From Paraburkholderia largidicola (GTDB lineage: Bacteria > Pseudomonadota > Gammaproteobacteria > Burkholderiales > Burkholderiaceae), in contig NZ_AP023174.1 in assembly GCF_013426895.1 (NCBI RefSeq), positions 2,356,001 to 2,420,000 of the forward strand: a stretch of DNA of 64,000 bases, in the 5' to 3' direction. Positions 18,268 through 27,102 of the stretch are shown here, in pieces (position 1 is the stretch's first letter; every line of letters starts with the position of its first letter). Below the pieces are notes generated by a model. It was not told where the DNA came from. It searched no databases and saw only the letters and a list, made by a program, of their open reading frames with translations. The translations under genes were made by a program, and so were the position numbers.

Positions 18268-18805
18268 GACTTCCGACACAAAACCGGCCGCACGGCGGCT
18301 GGACCGCATCGACATCGCGATCCTGCAGCAGCTTCAGCAGAACGCGCGCATCACCAACGCGGAACTGGCGCGCGCCGTCAATCTGTCGCCGACGCCCTGC
18401 TTCAACCGCGTGCGCGCGCTCGAAAAGCTCGGCCTGTTCCGTCAGCAGGTCACGCTGCTCGACGCCGGGGCGCTCGGGCTGCGCATCAACGTGTTCATTC
18501 AGGTGAGCCTCGAAAAGCAGGTCGAAGACGCGCTGCGCCGCTTCGAGCAGGAAGTCGGCGAACGTCCCGAGGTGATGGAGTGCTATCTGATGACGGGCGA
18601 TGCCGACTATCTGCTGCGCGTCGTCGTGCCCGACATGCAGGGCCTGGAACGGTTCATCGTGCAGTGGCTGACGAAAATTCCCGGCGTGTCGAACATCCGC
18701 TCGAGCTTCGCGCTCAAGCAGGTGCGCTACAAGACGGCGCTGCCGTTGCCCGTCGCGGGCCTGACGCTGTCGACGGAGGATGACGCGCCGCGCGAGTGGG
18801 CCTGA
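18266..18805 (+). CDS. Lrp/AsnC-family regulator
   Basis: 179 residues. Residues 12-65 form the HTH ([24 protein letters not shown], with [16 protein letters not shown] as recognition part); residues 70-160 are the RAM effector domain ([18 protein letters not shown]). No Shine-Dalgarno stands at normal distance before the ATG, and an inverted repeat covers the start codon, so translation and transcription may both be tightly controlled. Divergent from the orphan E1 gene, which it probably activates in response to an amino or keto acid. Confidence 0.92.
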   Translation: MTSDTKPAARRLDRIDIAILQQLQQNARITNAELARAVNLSPTPCFNRVRALEKLGLFRQQVTLLDAGALGLRINVFIQVSLEKQVEDALRRFEQEVGERPEVMECYLMTGDADYLLRVVVPDMQGLERFIVQWLTKIPGVSNIRSSFALKQVRYKTALPLPVAGLTLSTEDDAPREWA

Positions 18806-18827
18806 TCGTGGCCGCCTCGTCTGTCGA

Positions 18828-20459
18828 TCAGCGCGGCGTCACGCGTTCGCGCAGTTCGCGCCGGATGACCTTGCCCGTCGCCGTCATCGGCAACGCATCG
18901 ACGAAATGGATCGCGCGCGGATACTCGTGCGCGGCGAGATGCGTCTTCACGTGCTGCTGCAACGTCTGCACGAGCGCGTCGCTCGCCTGATAGCCTGGGT
19001 TCAGCACGACGAACGCGGTGACGATCTCCGTGCGCTGAACATCGGGCGCGCCGACCACGGCCGCCATGCGCACGGCGGGATGACGCAGCAGGCAGTCTTC
19101 GATCGGCGCGGGACCGATCCGGTAACCGGCGCTCGTGATCACGTCGTCGTCTCGTCCGACGAAGCGGATAAAGCCGTCCGCGTCCATCAATCCCATGTCG
19201 CCCGTCAGCAGCCAGTCGCCGCGAAACTTGTCGCGCGTCGCGGGCTCATTGCGCCAGTAGCCGAGGAACATCACGGGGTCGGGCGCGTGGATCGCGATGT
19301 TGCCGGGTTCGCCGCGCGGCACCGTGTGCCCCGTGTCATCGACGATTGCCACGCGATGGCCCGGCACCACCTTGCCGATCGAACCGAAGCACGGCTCGAA
19401 CAGCGTAGCGCATGACGCCACGACAACATTGCATTCCGTCTGTCCGTAGAACTCGTTGATCGTCACACCGAGCGCACGCCGTCCCCATTCGATCAACTCC
19501 GCGCCGAGCGATTCGCCGCCGCTCGCCACCGCACGCAGCGACAGAGCCCAGCGCTCGGGATGTTCGACGGTGCGCATCATCTTGAGCGCCGTCGGCGGCA
19601 GGAATGCATGCGTGACCGCGTGACGCTGCATCAGGTCGAACGCGGCCTCGCCGTCGAACTTCTCGAAGCGCCGCGCCAGCACGGCGACGCCGTGATGCCA
19701 CGACGGCAGCAGCACGTCGAACAGCCCGCCGATCCATGCCCAGTCGGCGGGCGTCCACATCAGACGTGCGTCGCTCGGGAAGAACGCTTGCGGCATCTCC
19801 ACGCCGGGCAGATGACCGAGCAGCACGCGATGCGCATGCAGCGCGCCCTTCGGCTTGCCTGTCGTGCCGGACGTGTAAATGATGACGGCGGGGTCGTCGG
19901 CGGAAGTCGGCTCCGCGTCGAAGGCGGCTGGCGATTCGTTCAACGCCGACCAGAACGATTCGACCTGCAACGCGGCATCCGCGTGGTCGGTGTCGACGCA
20001 GAAGATCGAACGCAATTCGGGCAGACTCGAACGCAACGAGGCGATTTTCTGCGCGCCGCCCAGGTCCGTGACGAGCGCGACGGCGCCGCTGTCGGACAAA
20101 CGGTATTGAAGCGCGTCGGGACCGAACAACGCGAAGAGCGGCACGGCGATCGCGCCGCATTTGTAGACGGCGAGATGCGCGAGCGCCGTCTCCACCGATT
20201 GCGCGAGAAAGATGCCGACACGGTCGCCCTTCTGTACGCCGCTTTTACGCAGCGCATTGGCGAAGCGGTCGGACAGCGATTTGAGTTCGTCGAAGGTGTA
20301 TTCGGTCGCCTGTCCTTCCCGCGTCTCGCAGATCAGTGCGAGACGGCCGCTGCCGTCGGCCCATTTGTCGCAGACATCGATGCCGATGTTGTACTGCGGC
20401 GGAATGCGCCATTCGAACGCGGCGACGAGGCCGTCGTAGGTGTCAGCGGCGGGGAGCAT
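18828..20459 (-). CDS. AMP-forming acyl-CoA synthetase
   Basis: 543 residues, ANL superfamily. AGGAG precedes the ATG. The P-loop-like motif VIIYTSGTTGKPKG, the FYGQTECN A5 motif, the TGDMGLMDADGF A7 motif, and the C-terminal TATGKVIRREL with the catalytic lysine are all present. It resembles medium/short-chain or benzoate-type AMP ligases of the acs-like branch, activating a carboxylic acid to its CoA ester with ATP. No catabolic partners adjoin it, so the substrate is unknown. Convergent with the lrp gene (22 bp apart). Confidence 0.9.
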   Translation of the reverse strand: MLPAADTYDGLVAAFEWRIPPQYNIGIDVCDKWADGSGRLALICETREGQATEYTFDELKSLSDRFANALRKSGVQKGDRVGIFLAQSVETALAHLAVYKCGAIAVPLFALFGPDALQYRLSDSGAVALVTDLGGAQKIASLRSSLPELRSIFCVDTDHADAALQVESFWSALNESPAAFDAEPTSADDPAVIIYTSGTTGKPKGALHAHRVLLGHLPGVEMPQAFFPSDARLMWTPADWAWIGGLFDVLLPSWHHGVAVLARRFEKFDGEAAFDLMQRHAVTHAFLPPTALKMMRTVEHPERWALSLRAVASGGESLGAELIEWGRRALGVTINEFYGQTECNVVVASCATLFEPCFGSIGKVVPGHRVAIVDDTGHTVPRGEPGNIAIHAPDPVMFLGYWRNEPATRDKFRGDWLLTGDMGLMDADGFIRFVGRDDDVITSAGYRIGPAPIEDCLLRHPAVRMAAVVGAPDVQRTEIVTAFVVLNPGYQASDALVQTLQQHVKTHLAAHEYPRAIHFVDALPMTATGKVIRRELRERVTPR

Positions 20460-20553
20460 CCGTTGTCTCCTGAGTATCGGATATCCGCGGGTATCCGCGG
20501 GTGCAAGCACGCTCATGCTACTCCGCAAGCAACGCCTGCGGCGCGTGCGCGCC

Positions 20554-21084
20554 TCACTCGACGCGCTTCGACGGTTCGTCCGATGCTGGTTTGTCATCCG
20601 TGTTGTGCGGCACGAGCGGCTTGAACATCCGCACGCCGCCGAGGATCACGAGCGCGATCACCGTGCTGAGAATGGCGGTCGCTTCGCGCCCGAGTCCCGT
20701 CGCGACGCCGACGCCCGCTGAGAGCCAGAGACTCGCGGCCGTCGTCAGTCCGCGCACTTCCCGCTCCGCGCTGAGTTTGATGATGGCGCCCGCGCCCAGA
20801 AAGCCGATGCCCGATACGAGGCCCTGCAACACGCGGCTCATGTTGTCCTGCGAAAACCCCGCCTGCAACGGCACGAGCACGAACAGCGCCGAACCCGTCG
20901 CGACCAGCATGTGCGTGCGCAGCCCCGCGTCGCGCCCGGCCATTTCGCGCTCGAAGCCCAGCGCGCCGCCCAGCAGCAGCGCGAGACCCAGGCGCATCAC
21001 GACTTGCGTGATCGCCTTGACGTCGTCGAGATCCGAGAATTCCCGGGCTACGGTCAACCAGACTTCATGCCACCATCCACCCAT
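20554..21084 (-). CDS. MgtC/SapB-family inner-membrane protein
   Basis: 176 residues, with four to five membrane helices. The ATG is preceded by a strong GAGGAGGAGG site. The conserved N-terminal block (LGLALLLGGALGFEREMAGRDAGLRTHMLV) and the glycine-rich GIGFLGAGAII are diagnostic of MgtC/SapB. Such proteins modulate F1Fo ATPase and Mg2+ adaptation in pathogens; plain environmental versions are poorly understood. It lacks the long C-terminal soluble domain of Salmonella MgtC. Confidence 0.9.
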   Translation of the reverse strand: MGGWWHEVWLTVAREFSDLDDVKAITQVVMRLGLALLLGGALGFEREMAGRDAGLRTHMLVATGSALFVLVPLQAGFSQDNMSRVLQGLVSGIGFLGAGAIIKLSAEREVRGLTTAASLWLSAGVGVATGLGREATAILSTVIALVILGGVRMFKPLVPHNTDDKPASDEPSKRVE

Positions 21085-21257
21085 GCCCTCCTCCTCTCGA
21101 CACGACAACGCACGCGCTGCGCCCTTGCAGGAAAGCATAATGTAATGTCAACGCGTGCGGCCGGATAGCGGGCCCGACACACTGAACCCCGCTAAAGTTT
21201 TTTTCAGTTGCCTGTTGCGGCCCTCGCCCGCGACAATGCGCCAACCGAGGGAGGACT

Positions 21258-21530
21258 ATGAAGAAGTGCATTCTGCTCGCCGGAATTGGCGTGCTTGCCG
21301 CGTGTACCGCGGTTTCGGGCGTGGACAGAAAGCAGAACGGCTACCTCTCGGTCACGAGTCGCGGGCGCATCAGTCTGATTTCGTGGAATAGCGTCCGCAA
21401 CGCGGGGATCAAGCATGCCAAGGCGTATTGCCGCGAACAGAACAAGGAATTGCACACCGTCGAGATCCACACGAACGGCGTGCGCGGCGCAGGCACTCAG
21501 ACCGTCGAAGTGGTGTTCGAGTGCATCTGA
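21258..21530 (+). CDS. Small putative lipoprotein
   Basis: 90 residues. MKKCILLAGIGVLAAC is a lipoprotein signal with a Cys at position 16 in a LAAC context. The mature part is charged and contains two more Cys (AYCREQ and VVFECI) that may form a disulfide. GAGGGAGG precedes the start. I recognise no defined family; short lipoproteins of this pattern are common in Burkholderia. Confidence 0.8.
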   Translation: MKKCILLAGIGVLAACTAVSGVDRKQNGYLSVTSRGRISLISWNSVRNAGIKHAKAYCREQNKELHTVEIHTNGVRGAGTQTVEVVFECI

Positions 21531-21563
21531 TGAAATGATGACCGGCACACCTTATGACGGCGC

Positions 21564-21935
21564 TCAGTGCGTGCCCGCTTCGTCCGCGACCGTGTCGCCG
21601 AAATGGCTCGCCACGAACGCGCGCATCGCGGCAATCAGCGGCGATTCACCGACCTGCTCGATGGTGCTCGCGCCGGCCGGAACCGACCCCGTCCATGATG
21701 CGCGATCGCCCGCCGCGGCCGGCACGAGATGGATTCTCGCCCGTTCGATGATCGGGCCGCATTGCGCCCAGTCCGTGGACGGCGCAAATGCGGCTTCGAG
21801 CGCGCCAGCGGGATCGCCGTCGCAGGCGGGCTCCTCGATCCAGCAGAAGCCGTCGTCGACGCGCGGCTTCGGCAGATTGTCTGCTCGTGCGACCCAATAA
21901 TCGAGTAACGCGCCTTCCAGCTCTGAAACTCTCAT
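21564..21935 (-). CDS. DUF2591 (phage NinX-like) protein
   Basis: 123 residues. Starts MRVSELEGALLDYWVARA after a GAGGAG site; the motif LDYWVARAxxL and the later WAQCGPIIER, AAMRAFVASHFGD blocks are those of DUF2591, a family first seen in lambdoid phages (NinX). Function unknown. The open frame continues upstream but is antisense to the next gene and not credible. No other phage gene lies nearby, so this is a chromosomal member rather than evidence of a prophage. Confidence 0.85.
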   Translation of the reverse strand: MRVSELEGALLDYWVARADNLPKPRVDDGFCWIEEPACDGDPAGALEAAFAPSTDWAQCGPIIERARIHLVPAAAGDRASWTGSVPAGASTIEQVGESPLIAAMRAFVASHFGDTVADEAGTH

Positions 21936-22061
21936 CTCTGCTCCTCGTGGAGATCGTATGTGCCGAACGCAGCATCGATTGTGCATCAAGTTCGTGTTGC
22001 CCTTTGTGACGCCGCGAGATCCGTTCGCGGCGACTGACGTCCAACTCAATTGCGAGGCACC

Positions 22062-22838
22062 ATGACGTTCGACTATCGACAGGCAAGTCCGCGCGCAAAC
22101 CCGTTGCACAAACGCTGGCGCGCGCTGGCATTTGTCCTGCTCGGCATCGCCGCGACGCAGGCCGATGCCGCTACTGGCCCGGCGCATGTCGTGGCAGCGG
22201 CGGGCGCCGCGGACAGGCCCATCATCATCGACGCGCAAGGCGATTCGACGATGTTCGGCTATCAAACGTCGGACGGTTTCAACAAGTCGTGGCAAACACG
22301 GGACAATCCGCCCGCCCTGCTTCAGGCCGCGTTGCAGGCCCGCTTCGGCCCGCATGTGATCGTGCAGAACAACGGTGTGCCGGGCGCCACGCTCGTCGAT
22401 CGCGAGAAAGGCATCAACGGATATAGCCAGCCCTACGCGCAATGGGCCGCGACGTCGCCGGCGCATATCGTGATCGTCAACTTCGCGCTCAACGATGCCG
22501 ACAATCACGTCAAGGAACCGCCCTCGGCGTTTCGCGCGCACCTGATGCGCTTCATCGAAGAATCGCGAGGCGCGGGCCGGATCGTCGTGCTCGAAGAGCC
22601 GAACCCCGTCGATTATTCCGTGAATAGAAGGATCGTGCCGCGCTATGTCGCCGTCGTCGATGAAATGGCGAAGCATTACCGGCTCGCGCTGATCCGGCAG
22701 TACGCGTATATCGGCGCGATGCATGACTGGCGTTCGCTGTTGATCGACCGCGTGCATCCAACGGATGCGCTCTATCGGCTCAAGGCCGAGCGGCAGCGCG
22801 AAGTCGTCGAGCCGATCGTCGCCAAGCTGGTCGAGTGA
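22062..22838 (+). CDS. Secreted SGNH/GDSL hydrolase
   Basis: 258 residues with an N-terminal signal sequence (about residues 20-41, RALAFVLLGIAATQADA). Block I is DAQGDSTMFGY with the nucleophile Ser; block III contains NFALND; the catalytic Asp-His pair is in DRVHPTDALY near the C-terminus. Such enzymes deacylate or de-esterify lipids or polysaccharides in the periplasm. It is divergent from the DUF2591 gene, and convergent with the PAAR gene 12 bp away. The substrate is unknown. Confidence 0.85.
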   Translation: MTFDYRQASPRANPLHKRWRALAFVLLGIAATQADAATGPAHVVAAAGAADRPIIIDAQGDSTMFGYQTSDGFNKSWQTRDNPPALLQAALQARFGPHVIVQNNGVPGATLVDREKGINGYSQPYAQWAATSPAHIVIVNFALNDADNHVKEPPSAFRAHLMRFIEESRGAGRIVVLEEPNPVDYSVNRRIVPRYVAVVDEMAKHYRLALIRQYAYIGAMHDWRSLLIDRVHPTDALYRLKAERQREVVEPIVAKLVE

Positions 22839-22850
22839 TCGGGCGACGCT

Positions 22851-23138
22851 TCACTCGCCTACGGAGAATGTCTGCTGCGACGCGATCAGCTTCGGCGGCG
22901 GCTCGCATCCGCAGATGCAGAGATCGTCGCTCAACGCGGCGTGACGGCCATCGGGTGCCGTCATCACTTCGCGCGGGCCGTCGCATTGGATCTTGCCCGT
23001 CGTATTGCACGCGGGACAGATCACGTTGTCCCCTTCATGCGCGACGTCGCGGCCTTCGAGTTGAATCGTCGTCGATACGGCTTGCACAGTGCCACTCACC
23101 GTCGTCGTATCGCCGTTCAGGATCAGATAGCGTTTCAT
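22851..23138 (-). CDS. PAAR-domain protein
   Basis: 95 residues. A PAAR-type fold is indicated by the repeating short beta segments with Gly turns, HEGDNVICPACNTTGKI in the middle, and DDLCICGCEPPPKLIAS near the end. PAAR proteins cap the VgrG spike of type VI secretion systems and can carry effectors. This one has no extension, and no vgrG, hcp or effector gene adjoins it, so it is an orphan tip protein. The ribosome site is weak. Confidence 0.8.
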   Translation of the reverse strand: MKRYLILNGDTTTVSGTVQAVSTTIQLEGRDVAHEGDNVICPACNTTGKIQCDGPREVMTAPDGRHAALSDDLCICGCEPPPKLIASQQTFSVGE

Positions 23139-23341
23139 GGATGGGGCGTCTGTTGGAAGCTGCGTTTTTGAGGGTGTAGGCGGATAGCGTATTGCGTGTT
23201 TGCTTTCAAACGAATTTTCGGATTCTACAAAAAACCGCTAATGAATTCACCATCGAATGGTTTAAGGCATACGACAAGACGCTATATGCAATAAGCATTC
23301 AATCAATTTTTCCGCGCTTTAATAAGGCCACGACAGGCAAT

Positions 23342-23377
23342 AAAGAAGCCATCGAATCATGTTGCATTCGACGGCTC
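23342..23377 (-). terminator. Rho-independent terminator of the five-gene organic-acid operon
   Basis: AAGCCATCGAAT pairs with ATTCGACGGCT (one G-U) around an 8-nt loop; on the minus strand the stem is followed by TTCTTTATT. It is 21 bp beyond the last gene's stop codon. The rest of the spacer up to the PAAR gene is AT-rich with no gene seen. Confidence 0.75.
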
Positions 23378-23397
23378 GATAACCACGAAGCGCGGGA

Positions 23398-24753
23398 TCA
23401 TCGCCAGTACGCGAACACTCCCAACGCCGCCATCACCGTCAACGCGCCGCCGATACGCGTCGCAATCTGCGCAAACGGCATCAGTTCCATCCGGTTGGCC
23501 GCCGTGAGAATCGCCACGTCCCCCGTCCCGCCGAGCCCGCTATGCGTTGCATTGACGATAGCGGCTTCGACGGGATACATGCCGACCAGCCTGCCGACGA
23601 AGAAGCCCGTCGTCGTCAGCGTCAGCACCGTCGAAACCGCCGTGACGATATTGACCCAATGAAACGCCGTCACGATCTCGCCCCACGGCGTCATCGCGAC
23701 GCTGATCGCGAACATCAGCGGATACGTCACGGCCGTCGAGAAAAAGCCGTACATGAAACGCGCGCCGCCTCGCACGCGCGGCGACACGACCTGGAATAAC
23801 TGCGCCGCGACGACCAGCACGAGCATCACGACGGGCGCAGGCCAGCCGAACAGTTGATGACTGAGCACGCCAAGCAGATAGAACGCGATAGCCGTCGAGC
23901 CTGCCGCCGCGACCGAGCCGACGTCGAATTCGAATGACGCCGGGCGTTGCGCGATGTCTTCGTCGCTGCCGTCCGCTTTGGTCAAACGTCCGTTGCCCGT
24001 CCAGTCGGGCCGGCGCGTGCCGAGATAGCTCAGCAAGCCGGCGCAACAGATCGCCGCGATATTGCCGAGCATCACGGCCGACAGGACCTGCGCGAACAGC
24101 GGCCCCTGCTCGACGCCCAGAATCTGCGCGTAGCCCGCCGACAACGGCAGCGCGCCCTCGCCGACTCCACCCGCCATGATCGGCACCACGACCATGAACA
24201 ACGCATGGCGCGCATCGAGCCCGAGCGCGGTCCCCACGGCGGTGCCGACCGCCGCCGCGGCGACGGAACCCGCCGCAACGGGAATGAAGATCCGCACGAA
24301 GCCCTTGATCAGCATCTGACGGTCCATGCTGAGCACACTGCCGACAATGATCGCCGCGATGAACAGATACAGAAAATTCGATGTCTTCGTGAAGGTCGTT
24401 ACTGCCTTGACGACGGGCTCGGGCATCAGCTTGTAGTACACCAGCATCGACGGGATGAAGGCCGCAAAGATCGACGTGGCGCCGATATGGCGAATCCACG
24501 GAATGCGCCTCGCCAGTTCGGCGCATGTGAAGCCGCCGACCGCGACGAGCGCGATGCCCGTGGGCAGATCCGCCGCGAGCTTGCCTTTCGCCGTCATCGC
24601 GCCGAGCACGCCCAGCATCAGCACATAGACGGGCAATGGCAACGAACCGATGCGTATGTCGAACACGCGCCACCACCATTCGATGACGGCGTGCGGCACG
24701 TGCGCCTCGCCGCTCGAAGGAGCGCTCAACGTAGCTGGCGTCGATGATTTCAT
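23398..24753 (-). CDS. 2-hydroxycarboxylate transporter (2HCT family)
   Basis: 451 residues with about 11 hydrophobic segments. The two Gly-rich re-entrant loops of the 2HCT family are visible (MAGGVGEGALPLS and GLGGTGDVAIL), as in CitS, CimH and MleP. GGAG precedes the chosen ATG; an in-frame longer form exists but is antisense noise. Family members take up citrate, malate, lactate or citramalate with Na+ or H+. Last gene of the operon, 38 bp behind the AtoE-like gene. Confidence 0.9.
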   Translation of the reverse strand: MKSSTPATLSAPSSGEAHVPHAVIEWWWRVFDIRIGSLPLPVYVLMLGVLGAMTAKGKLAADLPTGIALVAVGGFTCAELARRIPWIRHIGATSIFAAFIPSMLVYYKLMPEPVVKAVTTFTKTSNFLYLFIAAIIVGSVLSMDRQMLIKGFVRIFIPVAAGSVAAAAVGTAVGTALGLDARHALFMVVVPIMAGGVGEGALPLSAGYAQILGVEQGPLFAQVLSAVMLGNIAAICCAGLLSYLGTRRPDWTGNGRLTKADGSDEDIAQRPASFEFDVGSVAAAGSTAIAFYLLGVLSHQLFGWPAPVVMLVLVVAAQLFQVVSPRVRGGARFMYGFFSTAVTYPLMFAISVAMTPWGEIVTAFHWVNIVTAVSTVLTLTTTGFFVGRLVGMYPVEAAIVNATHSGLGGTGDVAILTAANRMELMPFAQIATRIGGALTVMAALGVFAYWR

Positions 24754-24791
24754 TGGATGGTCTCCGTTCATTGTTTCGACGGGCGCCCCGC

Positions 24792-26156
24792 TCAGACGAG
24801 CAGCAGCAATGCGGCGCCATACACCAGCGCGCCGACGATAAACGTCATCACGGTGAAGCCGAGCACGCGCTGCACGCCGATGCCCGCCATCGCGACGACG
24901 GGCGCGGCCCAGAACGGCTGCATCATGTTCGATACCTGCTCGCCCATGGCGACGGCCATCGTCGTCGCGGGGACGGACGCATGCAGCGCGACGGCGGCGG
25001 GCACGACGAACGGCCCTTGCACTGCCCAGTGGCCGCCGCCGCTCGGAATGAAGAACGTGACGATCAGCGAGCAGACGTAGCTCCAGAACGGCAGCGTATG
25101 CGCGTTGGAAATAGCGATGAAGAAATGCGAAATGACGTTCGGCAAACCGGTCGCATCCATCATCCCCATGATCCCGCCGTACAGCGGGTATTGCAGCATC
25201 ATCGAACCTGTCTGCCGCGCCGCGTTCTTGACGGCATCGGCGTACGCGAGCGGATAGCCATGCAGGATCACGCCCGCAATGAACATCACGAAGATCACGG
25301 CATTCACGCCGGAAAACGCGATGTGCTCCGCCTGCGCGAGCACCAGCAGCGCCACGCCCGTCGCGCCGATGAATGCCGAGCCGAGCCACGAATATTCGAT
25401 CCAGCGCGCGAAGCTGAGCTTGCCGGTGGGCTTCTCACGCGGTGGCGCATCGGGATGCTTCTGCGTATCGAGCAACACGGCGTCTTCGTCGCGCGGCTTG
25501 AGCCACGCGAGTACGAACGGCATGGCCAGCAGCATCGCGATGGTCGGCACCAGATTGAAACCCGTGAACACCGTTGCGCCGAACGGCAGCACCTCGCCCG
25601 TGATCTTCTGCACGACGTTCATCGCGCTGCCCGGCGTCGACTGCGCAAGCGCAATCGAACTGGAGATGCCGCTCGCCCACACGACCCATCCCGAGAAACC
25701 CGCCGCGACGATCCACGCGAAGTCGACGCGCATGCGCTTGGCGACCTCGCGTGCCAGCAACGCACTGACGACCAGCCCCAACCCCCAGTTGCAAAACGAC
25801 GCGACGGCCACGAGCACGAACGTGAGCGTCGCCGCCTGCACGGGTGTGCGCGCAACGGAAACGAGGGCCTTGAACACGCGTTGCACGATGGGCGCGTGAG
25901 CAAACGCGTGTCCCGTCACGAGCACCAGCGTGATCTGAAACGCGAACGTGAGGATGTCGAAGAAGCCCTTGTACCAGCCGCCGACCAGCTTGCCCAACGA
26001 CGCATGTGGCGCGAACAGCGCCGACAGCACCGCAACGATCGCCGTGATCAGGATTGCAAGCACGAACGGATCGGGGATGGTGCGCTCGAACAGGCCGATC
26101 GTCGCTTCGGTGAAGCGGGTCTTGCGCACTGACGATGGCGCAACGGTGGATTTCAT
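24792..26156 (-). CDS. AtoE-family short-chain fatty acid transporter
   Basis: 454 residues, multi-spanning. Family motifs include FERTIPDPFVLAILIT near the N-terminus, FCNWGLGLVVSALLAREVAKR, and IPSGGGHWAVQGP. GGAGA precedes the ATG. E. coli AtoE imports short-chain fatty acids, and relatives transport other small carboxylates. Having two different carboxylate carriers in a single operon suggests the pathway handles two substrates, or a substrate and a product. Confidence 0.88.
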   Translation of the reverse strand: MKSTVAPSSVRKTRFTEATIGLFERTIPDPFVLAILITAIVAVLSALFAPHASLGKLVGGWYKGFFDILTFAFQITLVLVTGHAFAHAPIVQRVFKALVSVARTPVQAATLTFVLVAVASFCNWGLGLVVSALLAREVAKRMRVDFAWIVAAGFSGWVVWASGISSSIALAQSTPGSAMNVVQKITGEVLPFGATVFTGFNLVPTIAMLLAMPFVLAWLKPRDEDAVLLDTQKHPDAPPREKPTGKLSFARWIEYSWLGSAFIGATGVALLVLAQAEHIAFSGVNAVIFVMFIAGVILHGYPLAYADAVKNAARQTGSMMLQYPLYGGIMGMMDATGLPNVISHFFIAISNAHTLPFWSYVCSLIVTFFIPSGGGHWAVQGPFVVPAAVALHASVPATTMAVAMGEQVSNMMQPFWAAPVVAMAGIGVQRVLGFTVMTFIVGALVYGAALLLLV

Positions 26157-26236
26157 CACGTGTCTCCGGTTTGGAATGTGCCCGCGTTTTGTGTGGTCGG
26201 CGGGTCGTCTCTTCAGGTCATGTCGGTGCAAGGCGC

Positions 26237-27073
26237 TCAGTTGCCGAATCCATATAGCGTTGCAGCGTTGTCGACGAGGATGCGGTCGCGCGTGGCCGTG
26301 CCGTTCGCCCATTCGCCGAGCAGATCGAGCAGCAATGGATCGTCGGGCTTGTGCGTTTCCGTCACGTGCGGCCAGTCGCTGCCCCACACCAGCCTGTCCG
26401 GCACGGCCGAGACCCACGCACGCGCAGTCGGCGCCGCATCGGCATAGCGACGATCGCGTCCTTCGATCGAATCGAGATACGGACCGGACAGCTTGATCCA
26501 CGCACGCCCGGCATCGGCAAGACGGCGCACGATGGGAAACGCCGCGTGCGACGCGCCCTCGGGCAACGGCAGGCGCGCGCAATGATCGAACACGATCGTC
26601 GACGGAAGACGCGTGAGCAGCGCTTCGTGCTCGACGATCTGCGCGGCCGTCCAATGCAGTTGCACATGCCAGCCGAGTTCGGCCACGCGTGCTGCCAGCG
26701 GCTCGACCATATCGAATCCGACCACGGCGTTGGCCGGCGTATAGAGCGTGAAGCGGATGCCGCGAATGCCGCCCGCGTGCAGCGTTTCAAGCTCGGCGTC
26801 CGTCACGTCGGGACGCACGACGGCGACGCCGCGTGCGTTCGCGATGCCGAATTGGCGAATCGCATCGAGCGTCACGGCGTTGTCGGTGCCATAGATGCGC
26901 GGCGTGACGATCACCACGCGTTGCGTGCCGATCCGCGCCTGCACGTCGCGATACGCAGCGACATCCGCTGCGTCGACGAAACCTGGCGCGTCGCGATTCG
27001 CGAGGAACGCGCGGCTATAGATGTGAATGTGTGAATCGCAAGCGCCTCGTGGCGTGTGCCGAAGTGCGTCCAT
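26237..27073 (-). CDS. Amidohydrolase-family lactonase-like protein (COG3618)
   Basis: 278 residues, a TIM-barrel amidohydrolase. The metal-binding CDSHIHIY is at residues 12-19; the LVWGSDWPH motif with the catalytic Asp is at about residue 225. Relatives are 2-pyrone-4,6-dicarboxylate hydrolase (LigI), 4-sulfomuconolactone hydrolase and galactarolactone isomerase, all acting on lactones of acidic compounds. AAGGAAGGAG precedes the start. In this operon it may open a lactone to the hydroxy acid taken up by the neighbouring CoA-transferase and lyase; that is inference. Confidence 0.87.
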   Translation of the reverse strand: MDALRHTPRGACDSHIHIYSRAFLANRDAPGFVDAADVAAYRDVQARIGTQRVVIVTPRIYGTDNAVTLDAIRQFGIANARGVAVVRPDVTDAELETLHAGGIRGIRFTLYTPANAVVGFDMVEPLAARVAELGWHVQLHWTAAQIVEHEALLTRLPSTIVFDHCARLPLPEGASHAAFPIVRRLADAGRAWIKLSGPYLDSIEGRDRRYADAAPTARAWVSAVPDRLVWGSDWPHVTETHKPDDPLLLDLLGEWANGTATRDRILVDNAATLYGFGN

Positions 27074-27102
27074 GCGTGTCTCCTTCCTTTTTTTGAGGAT
27101 CT

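Noticed and set aside
21564..21935. Prophage remnant suggested by the NinX-like DUF2591 gene
   Set aside because: No integrase, att repeat or other phage genes nearby.
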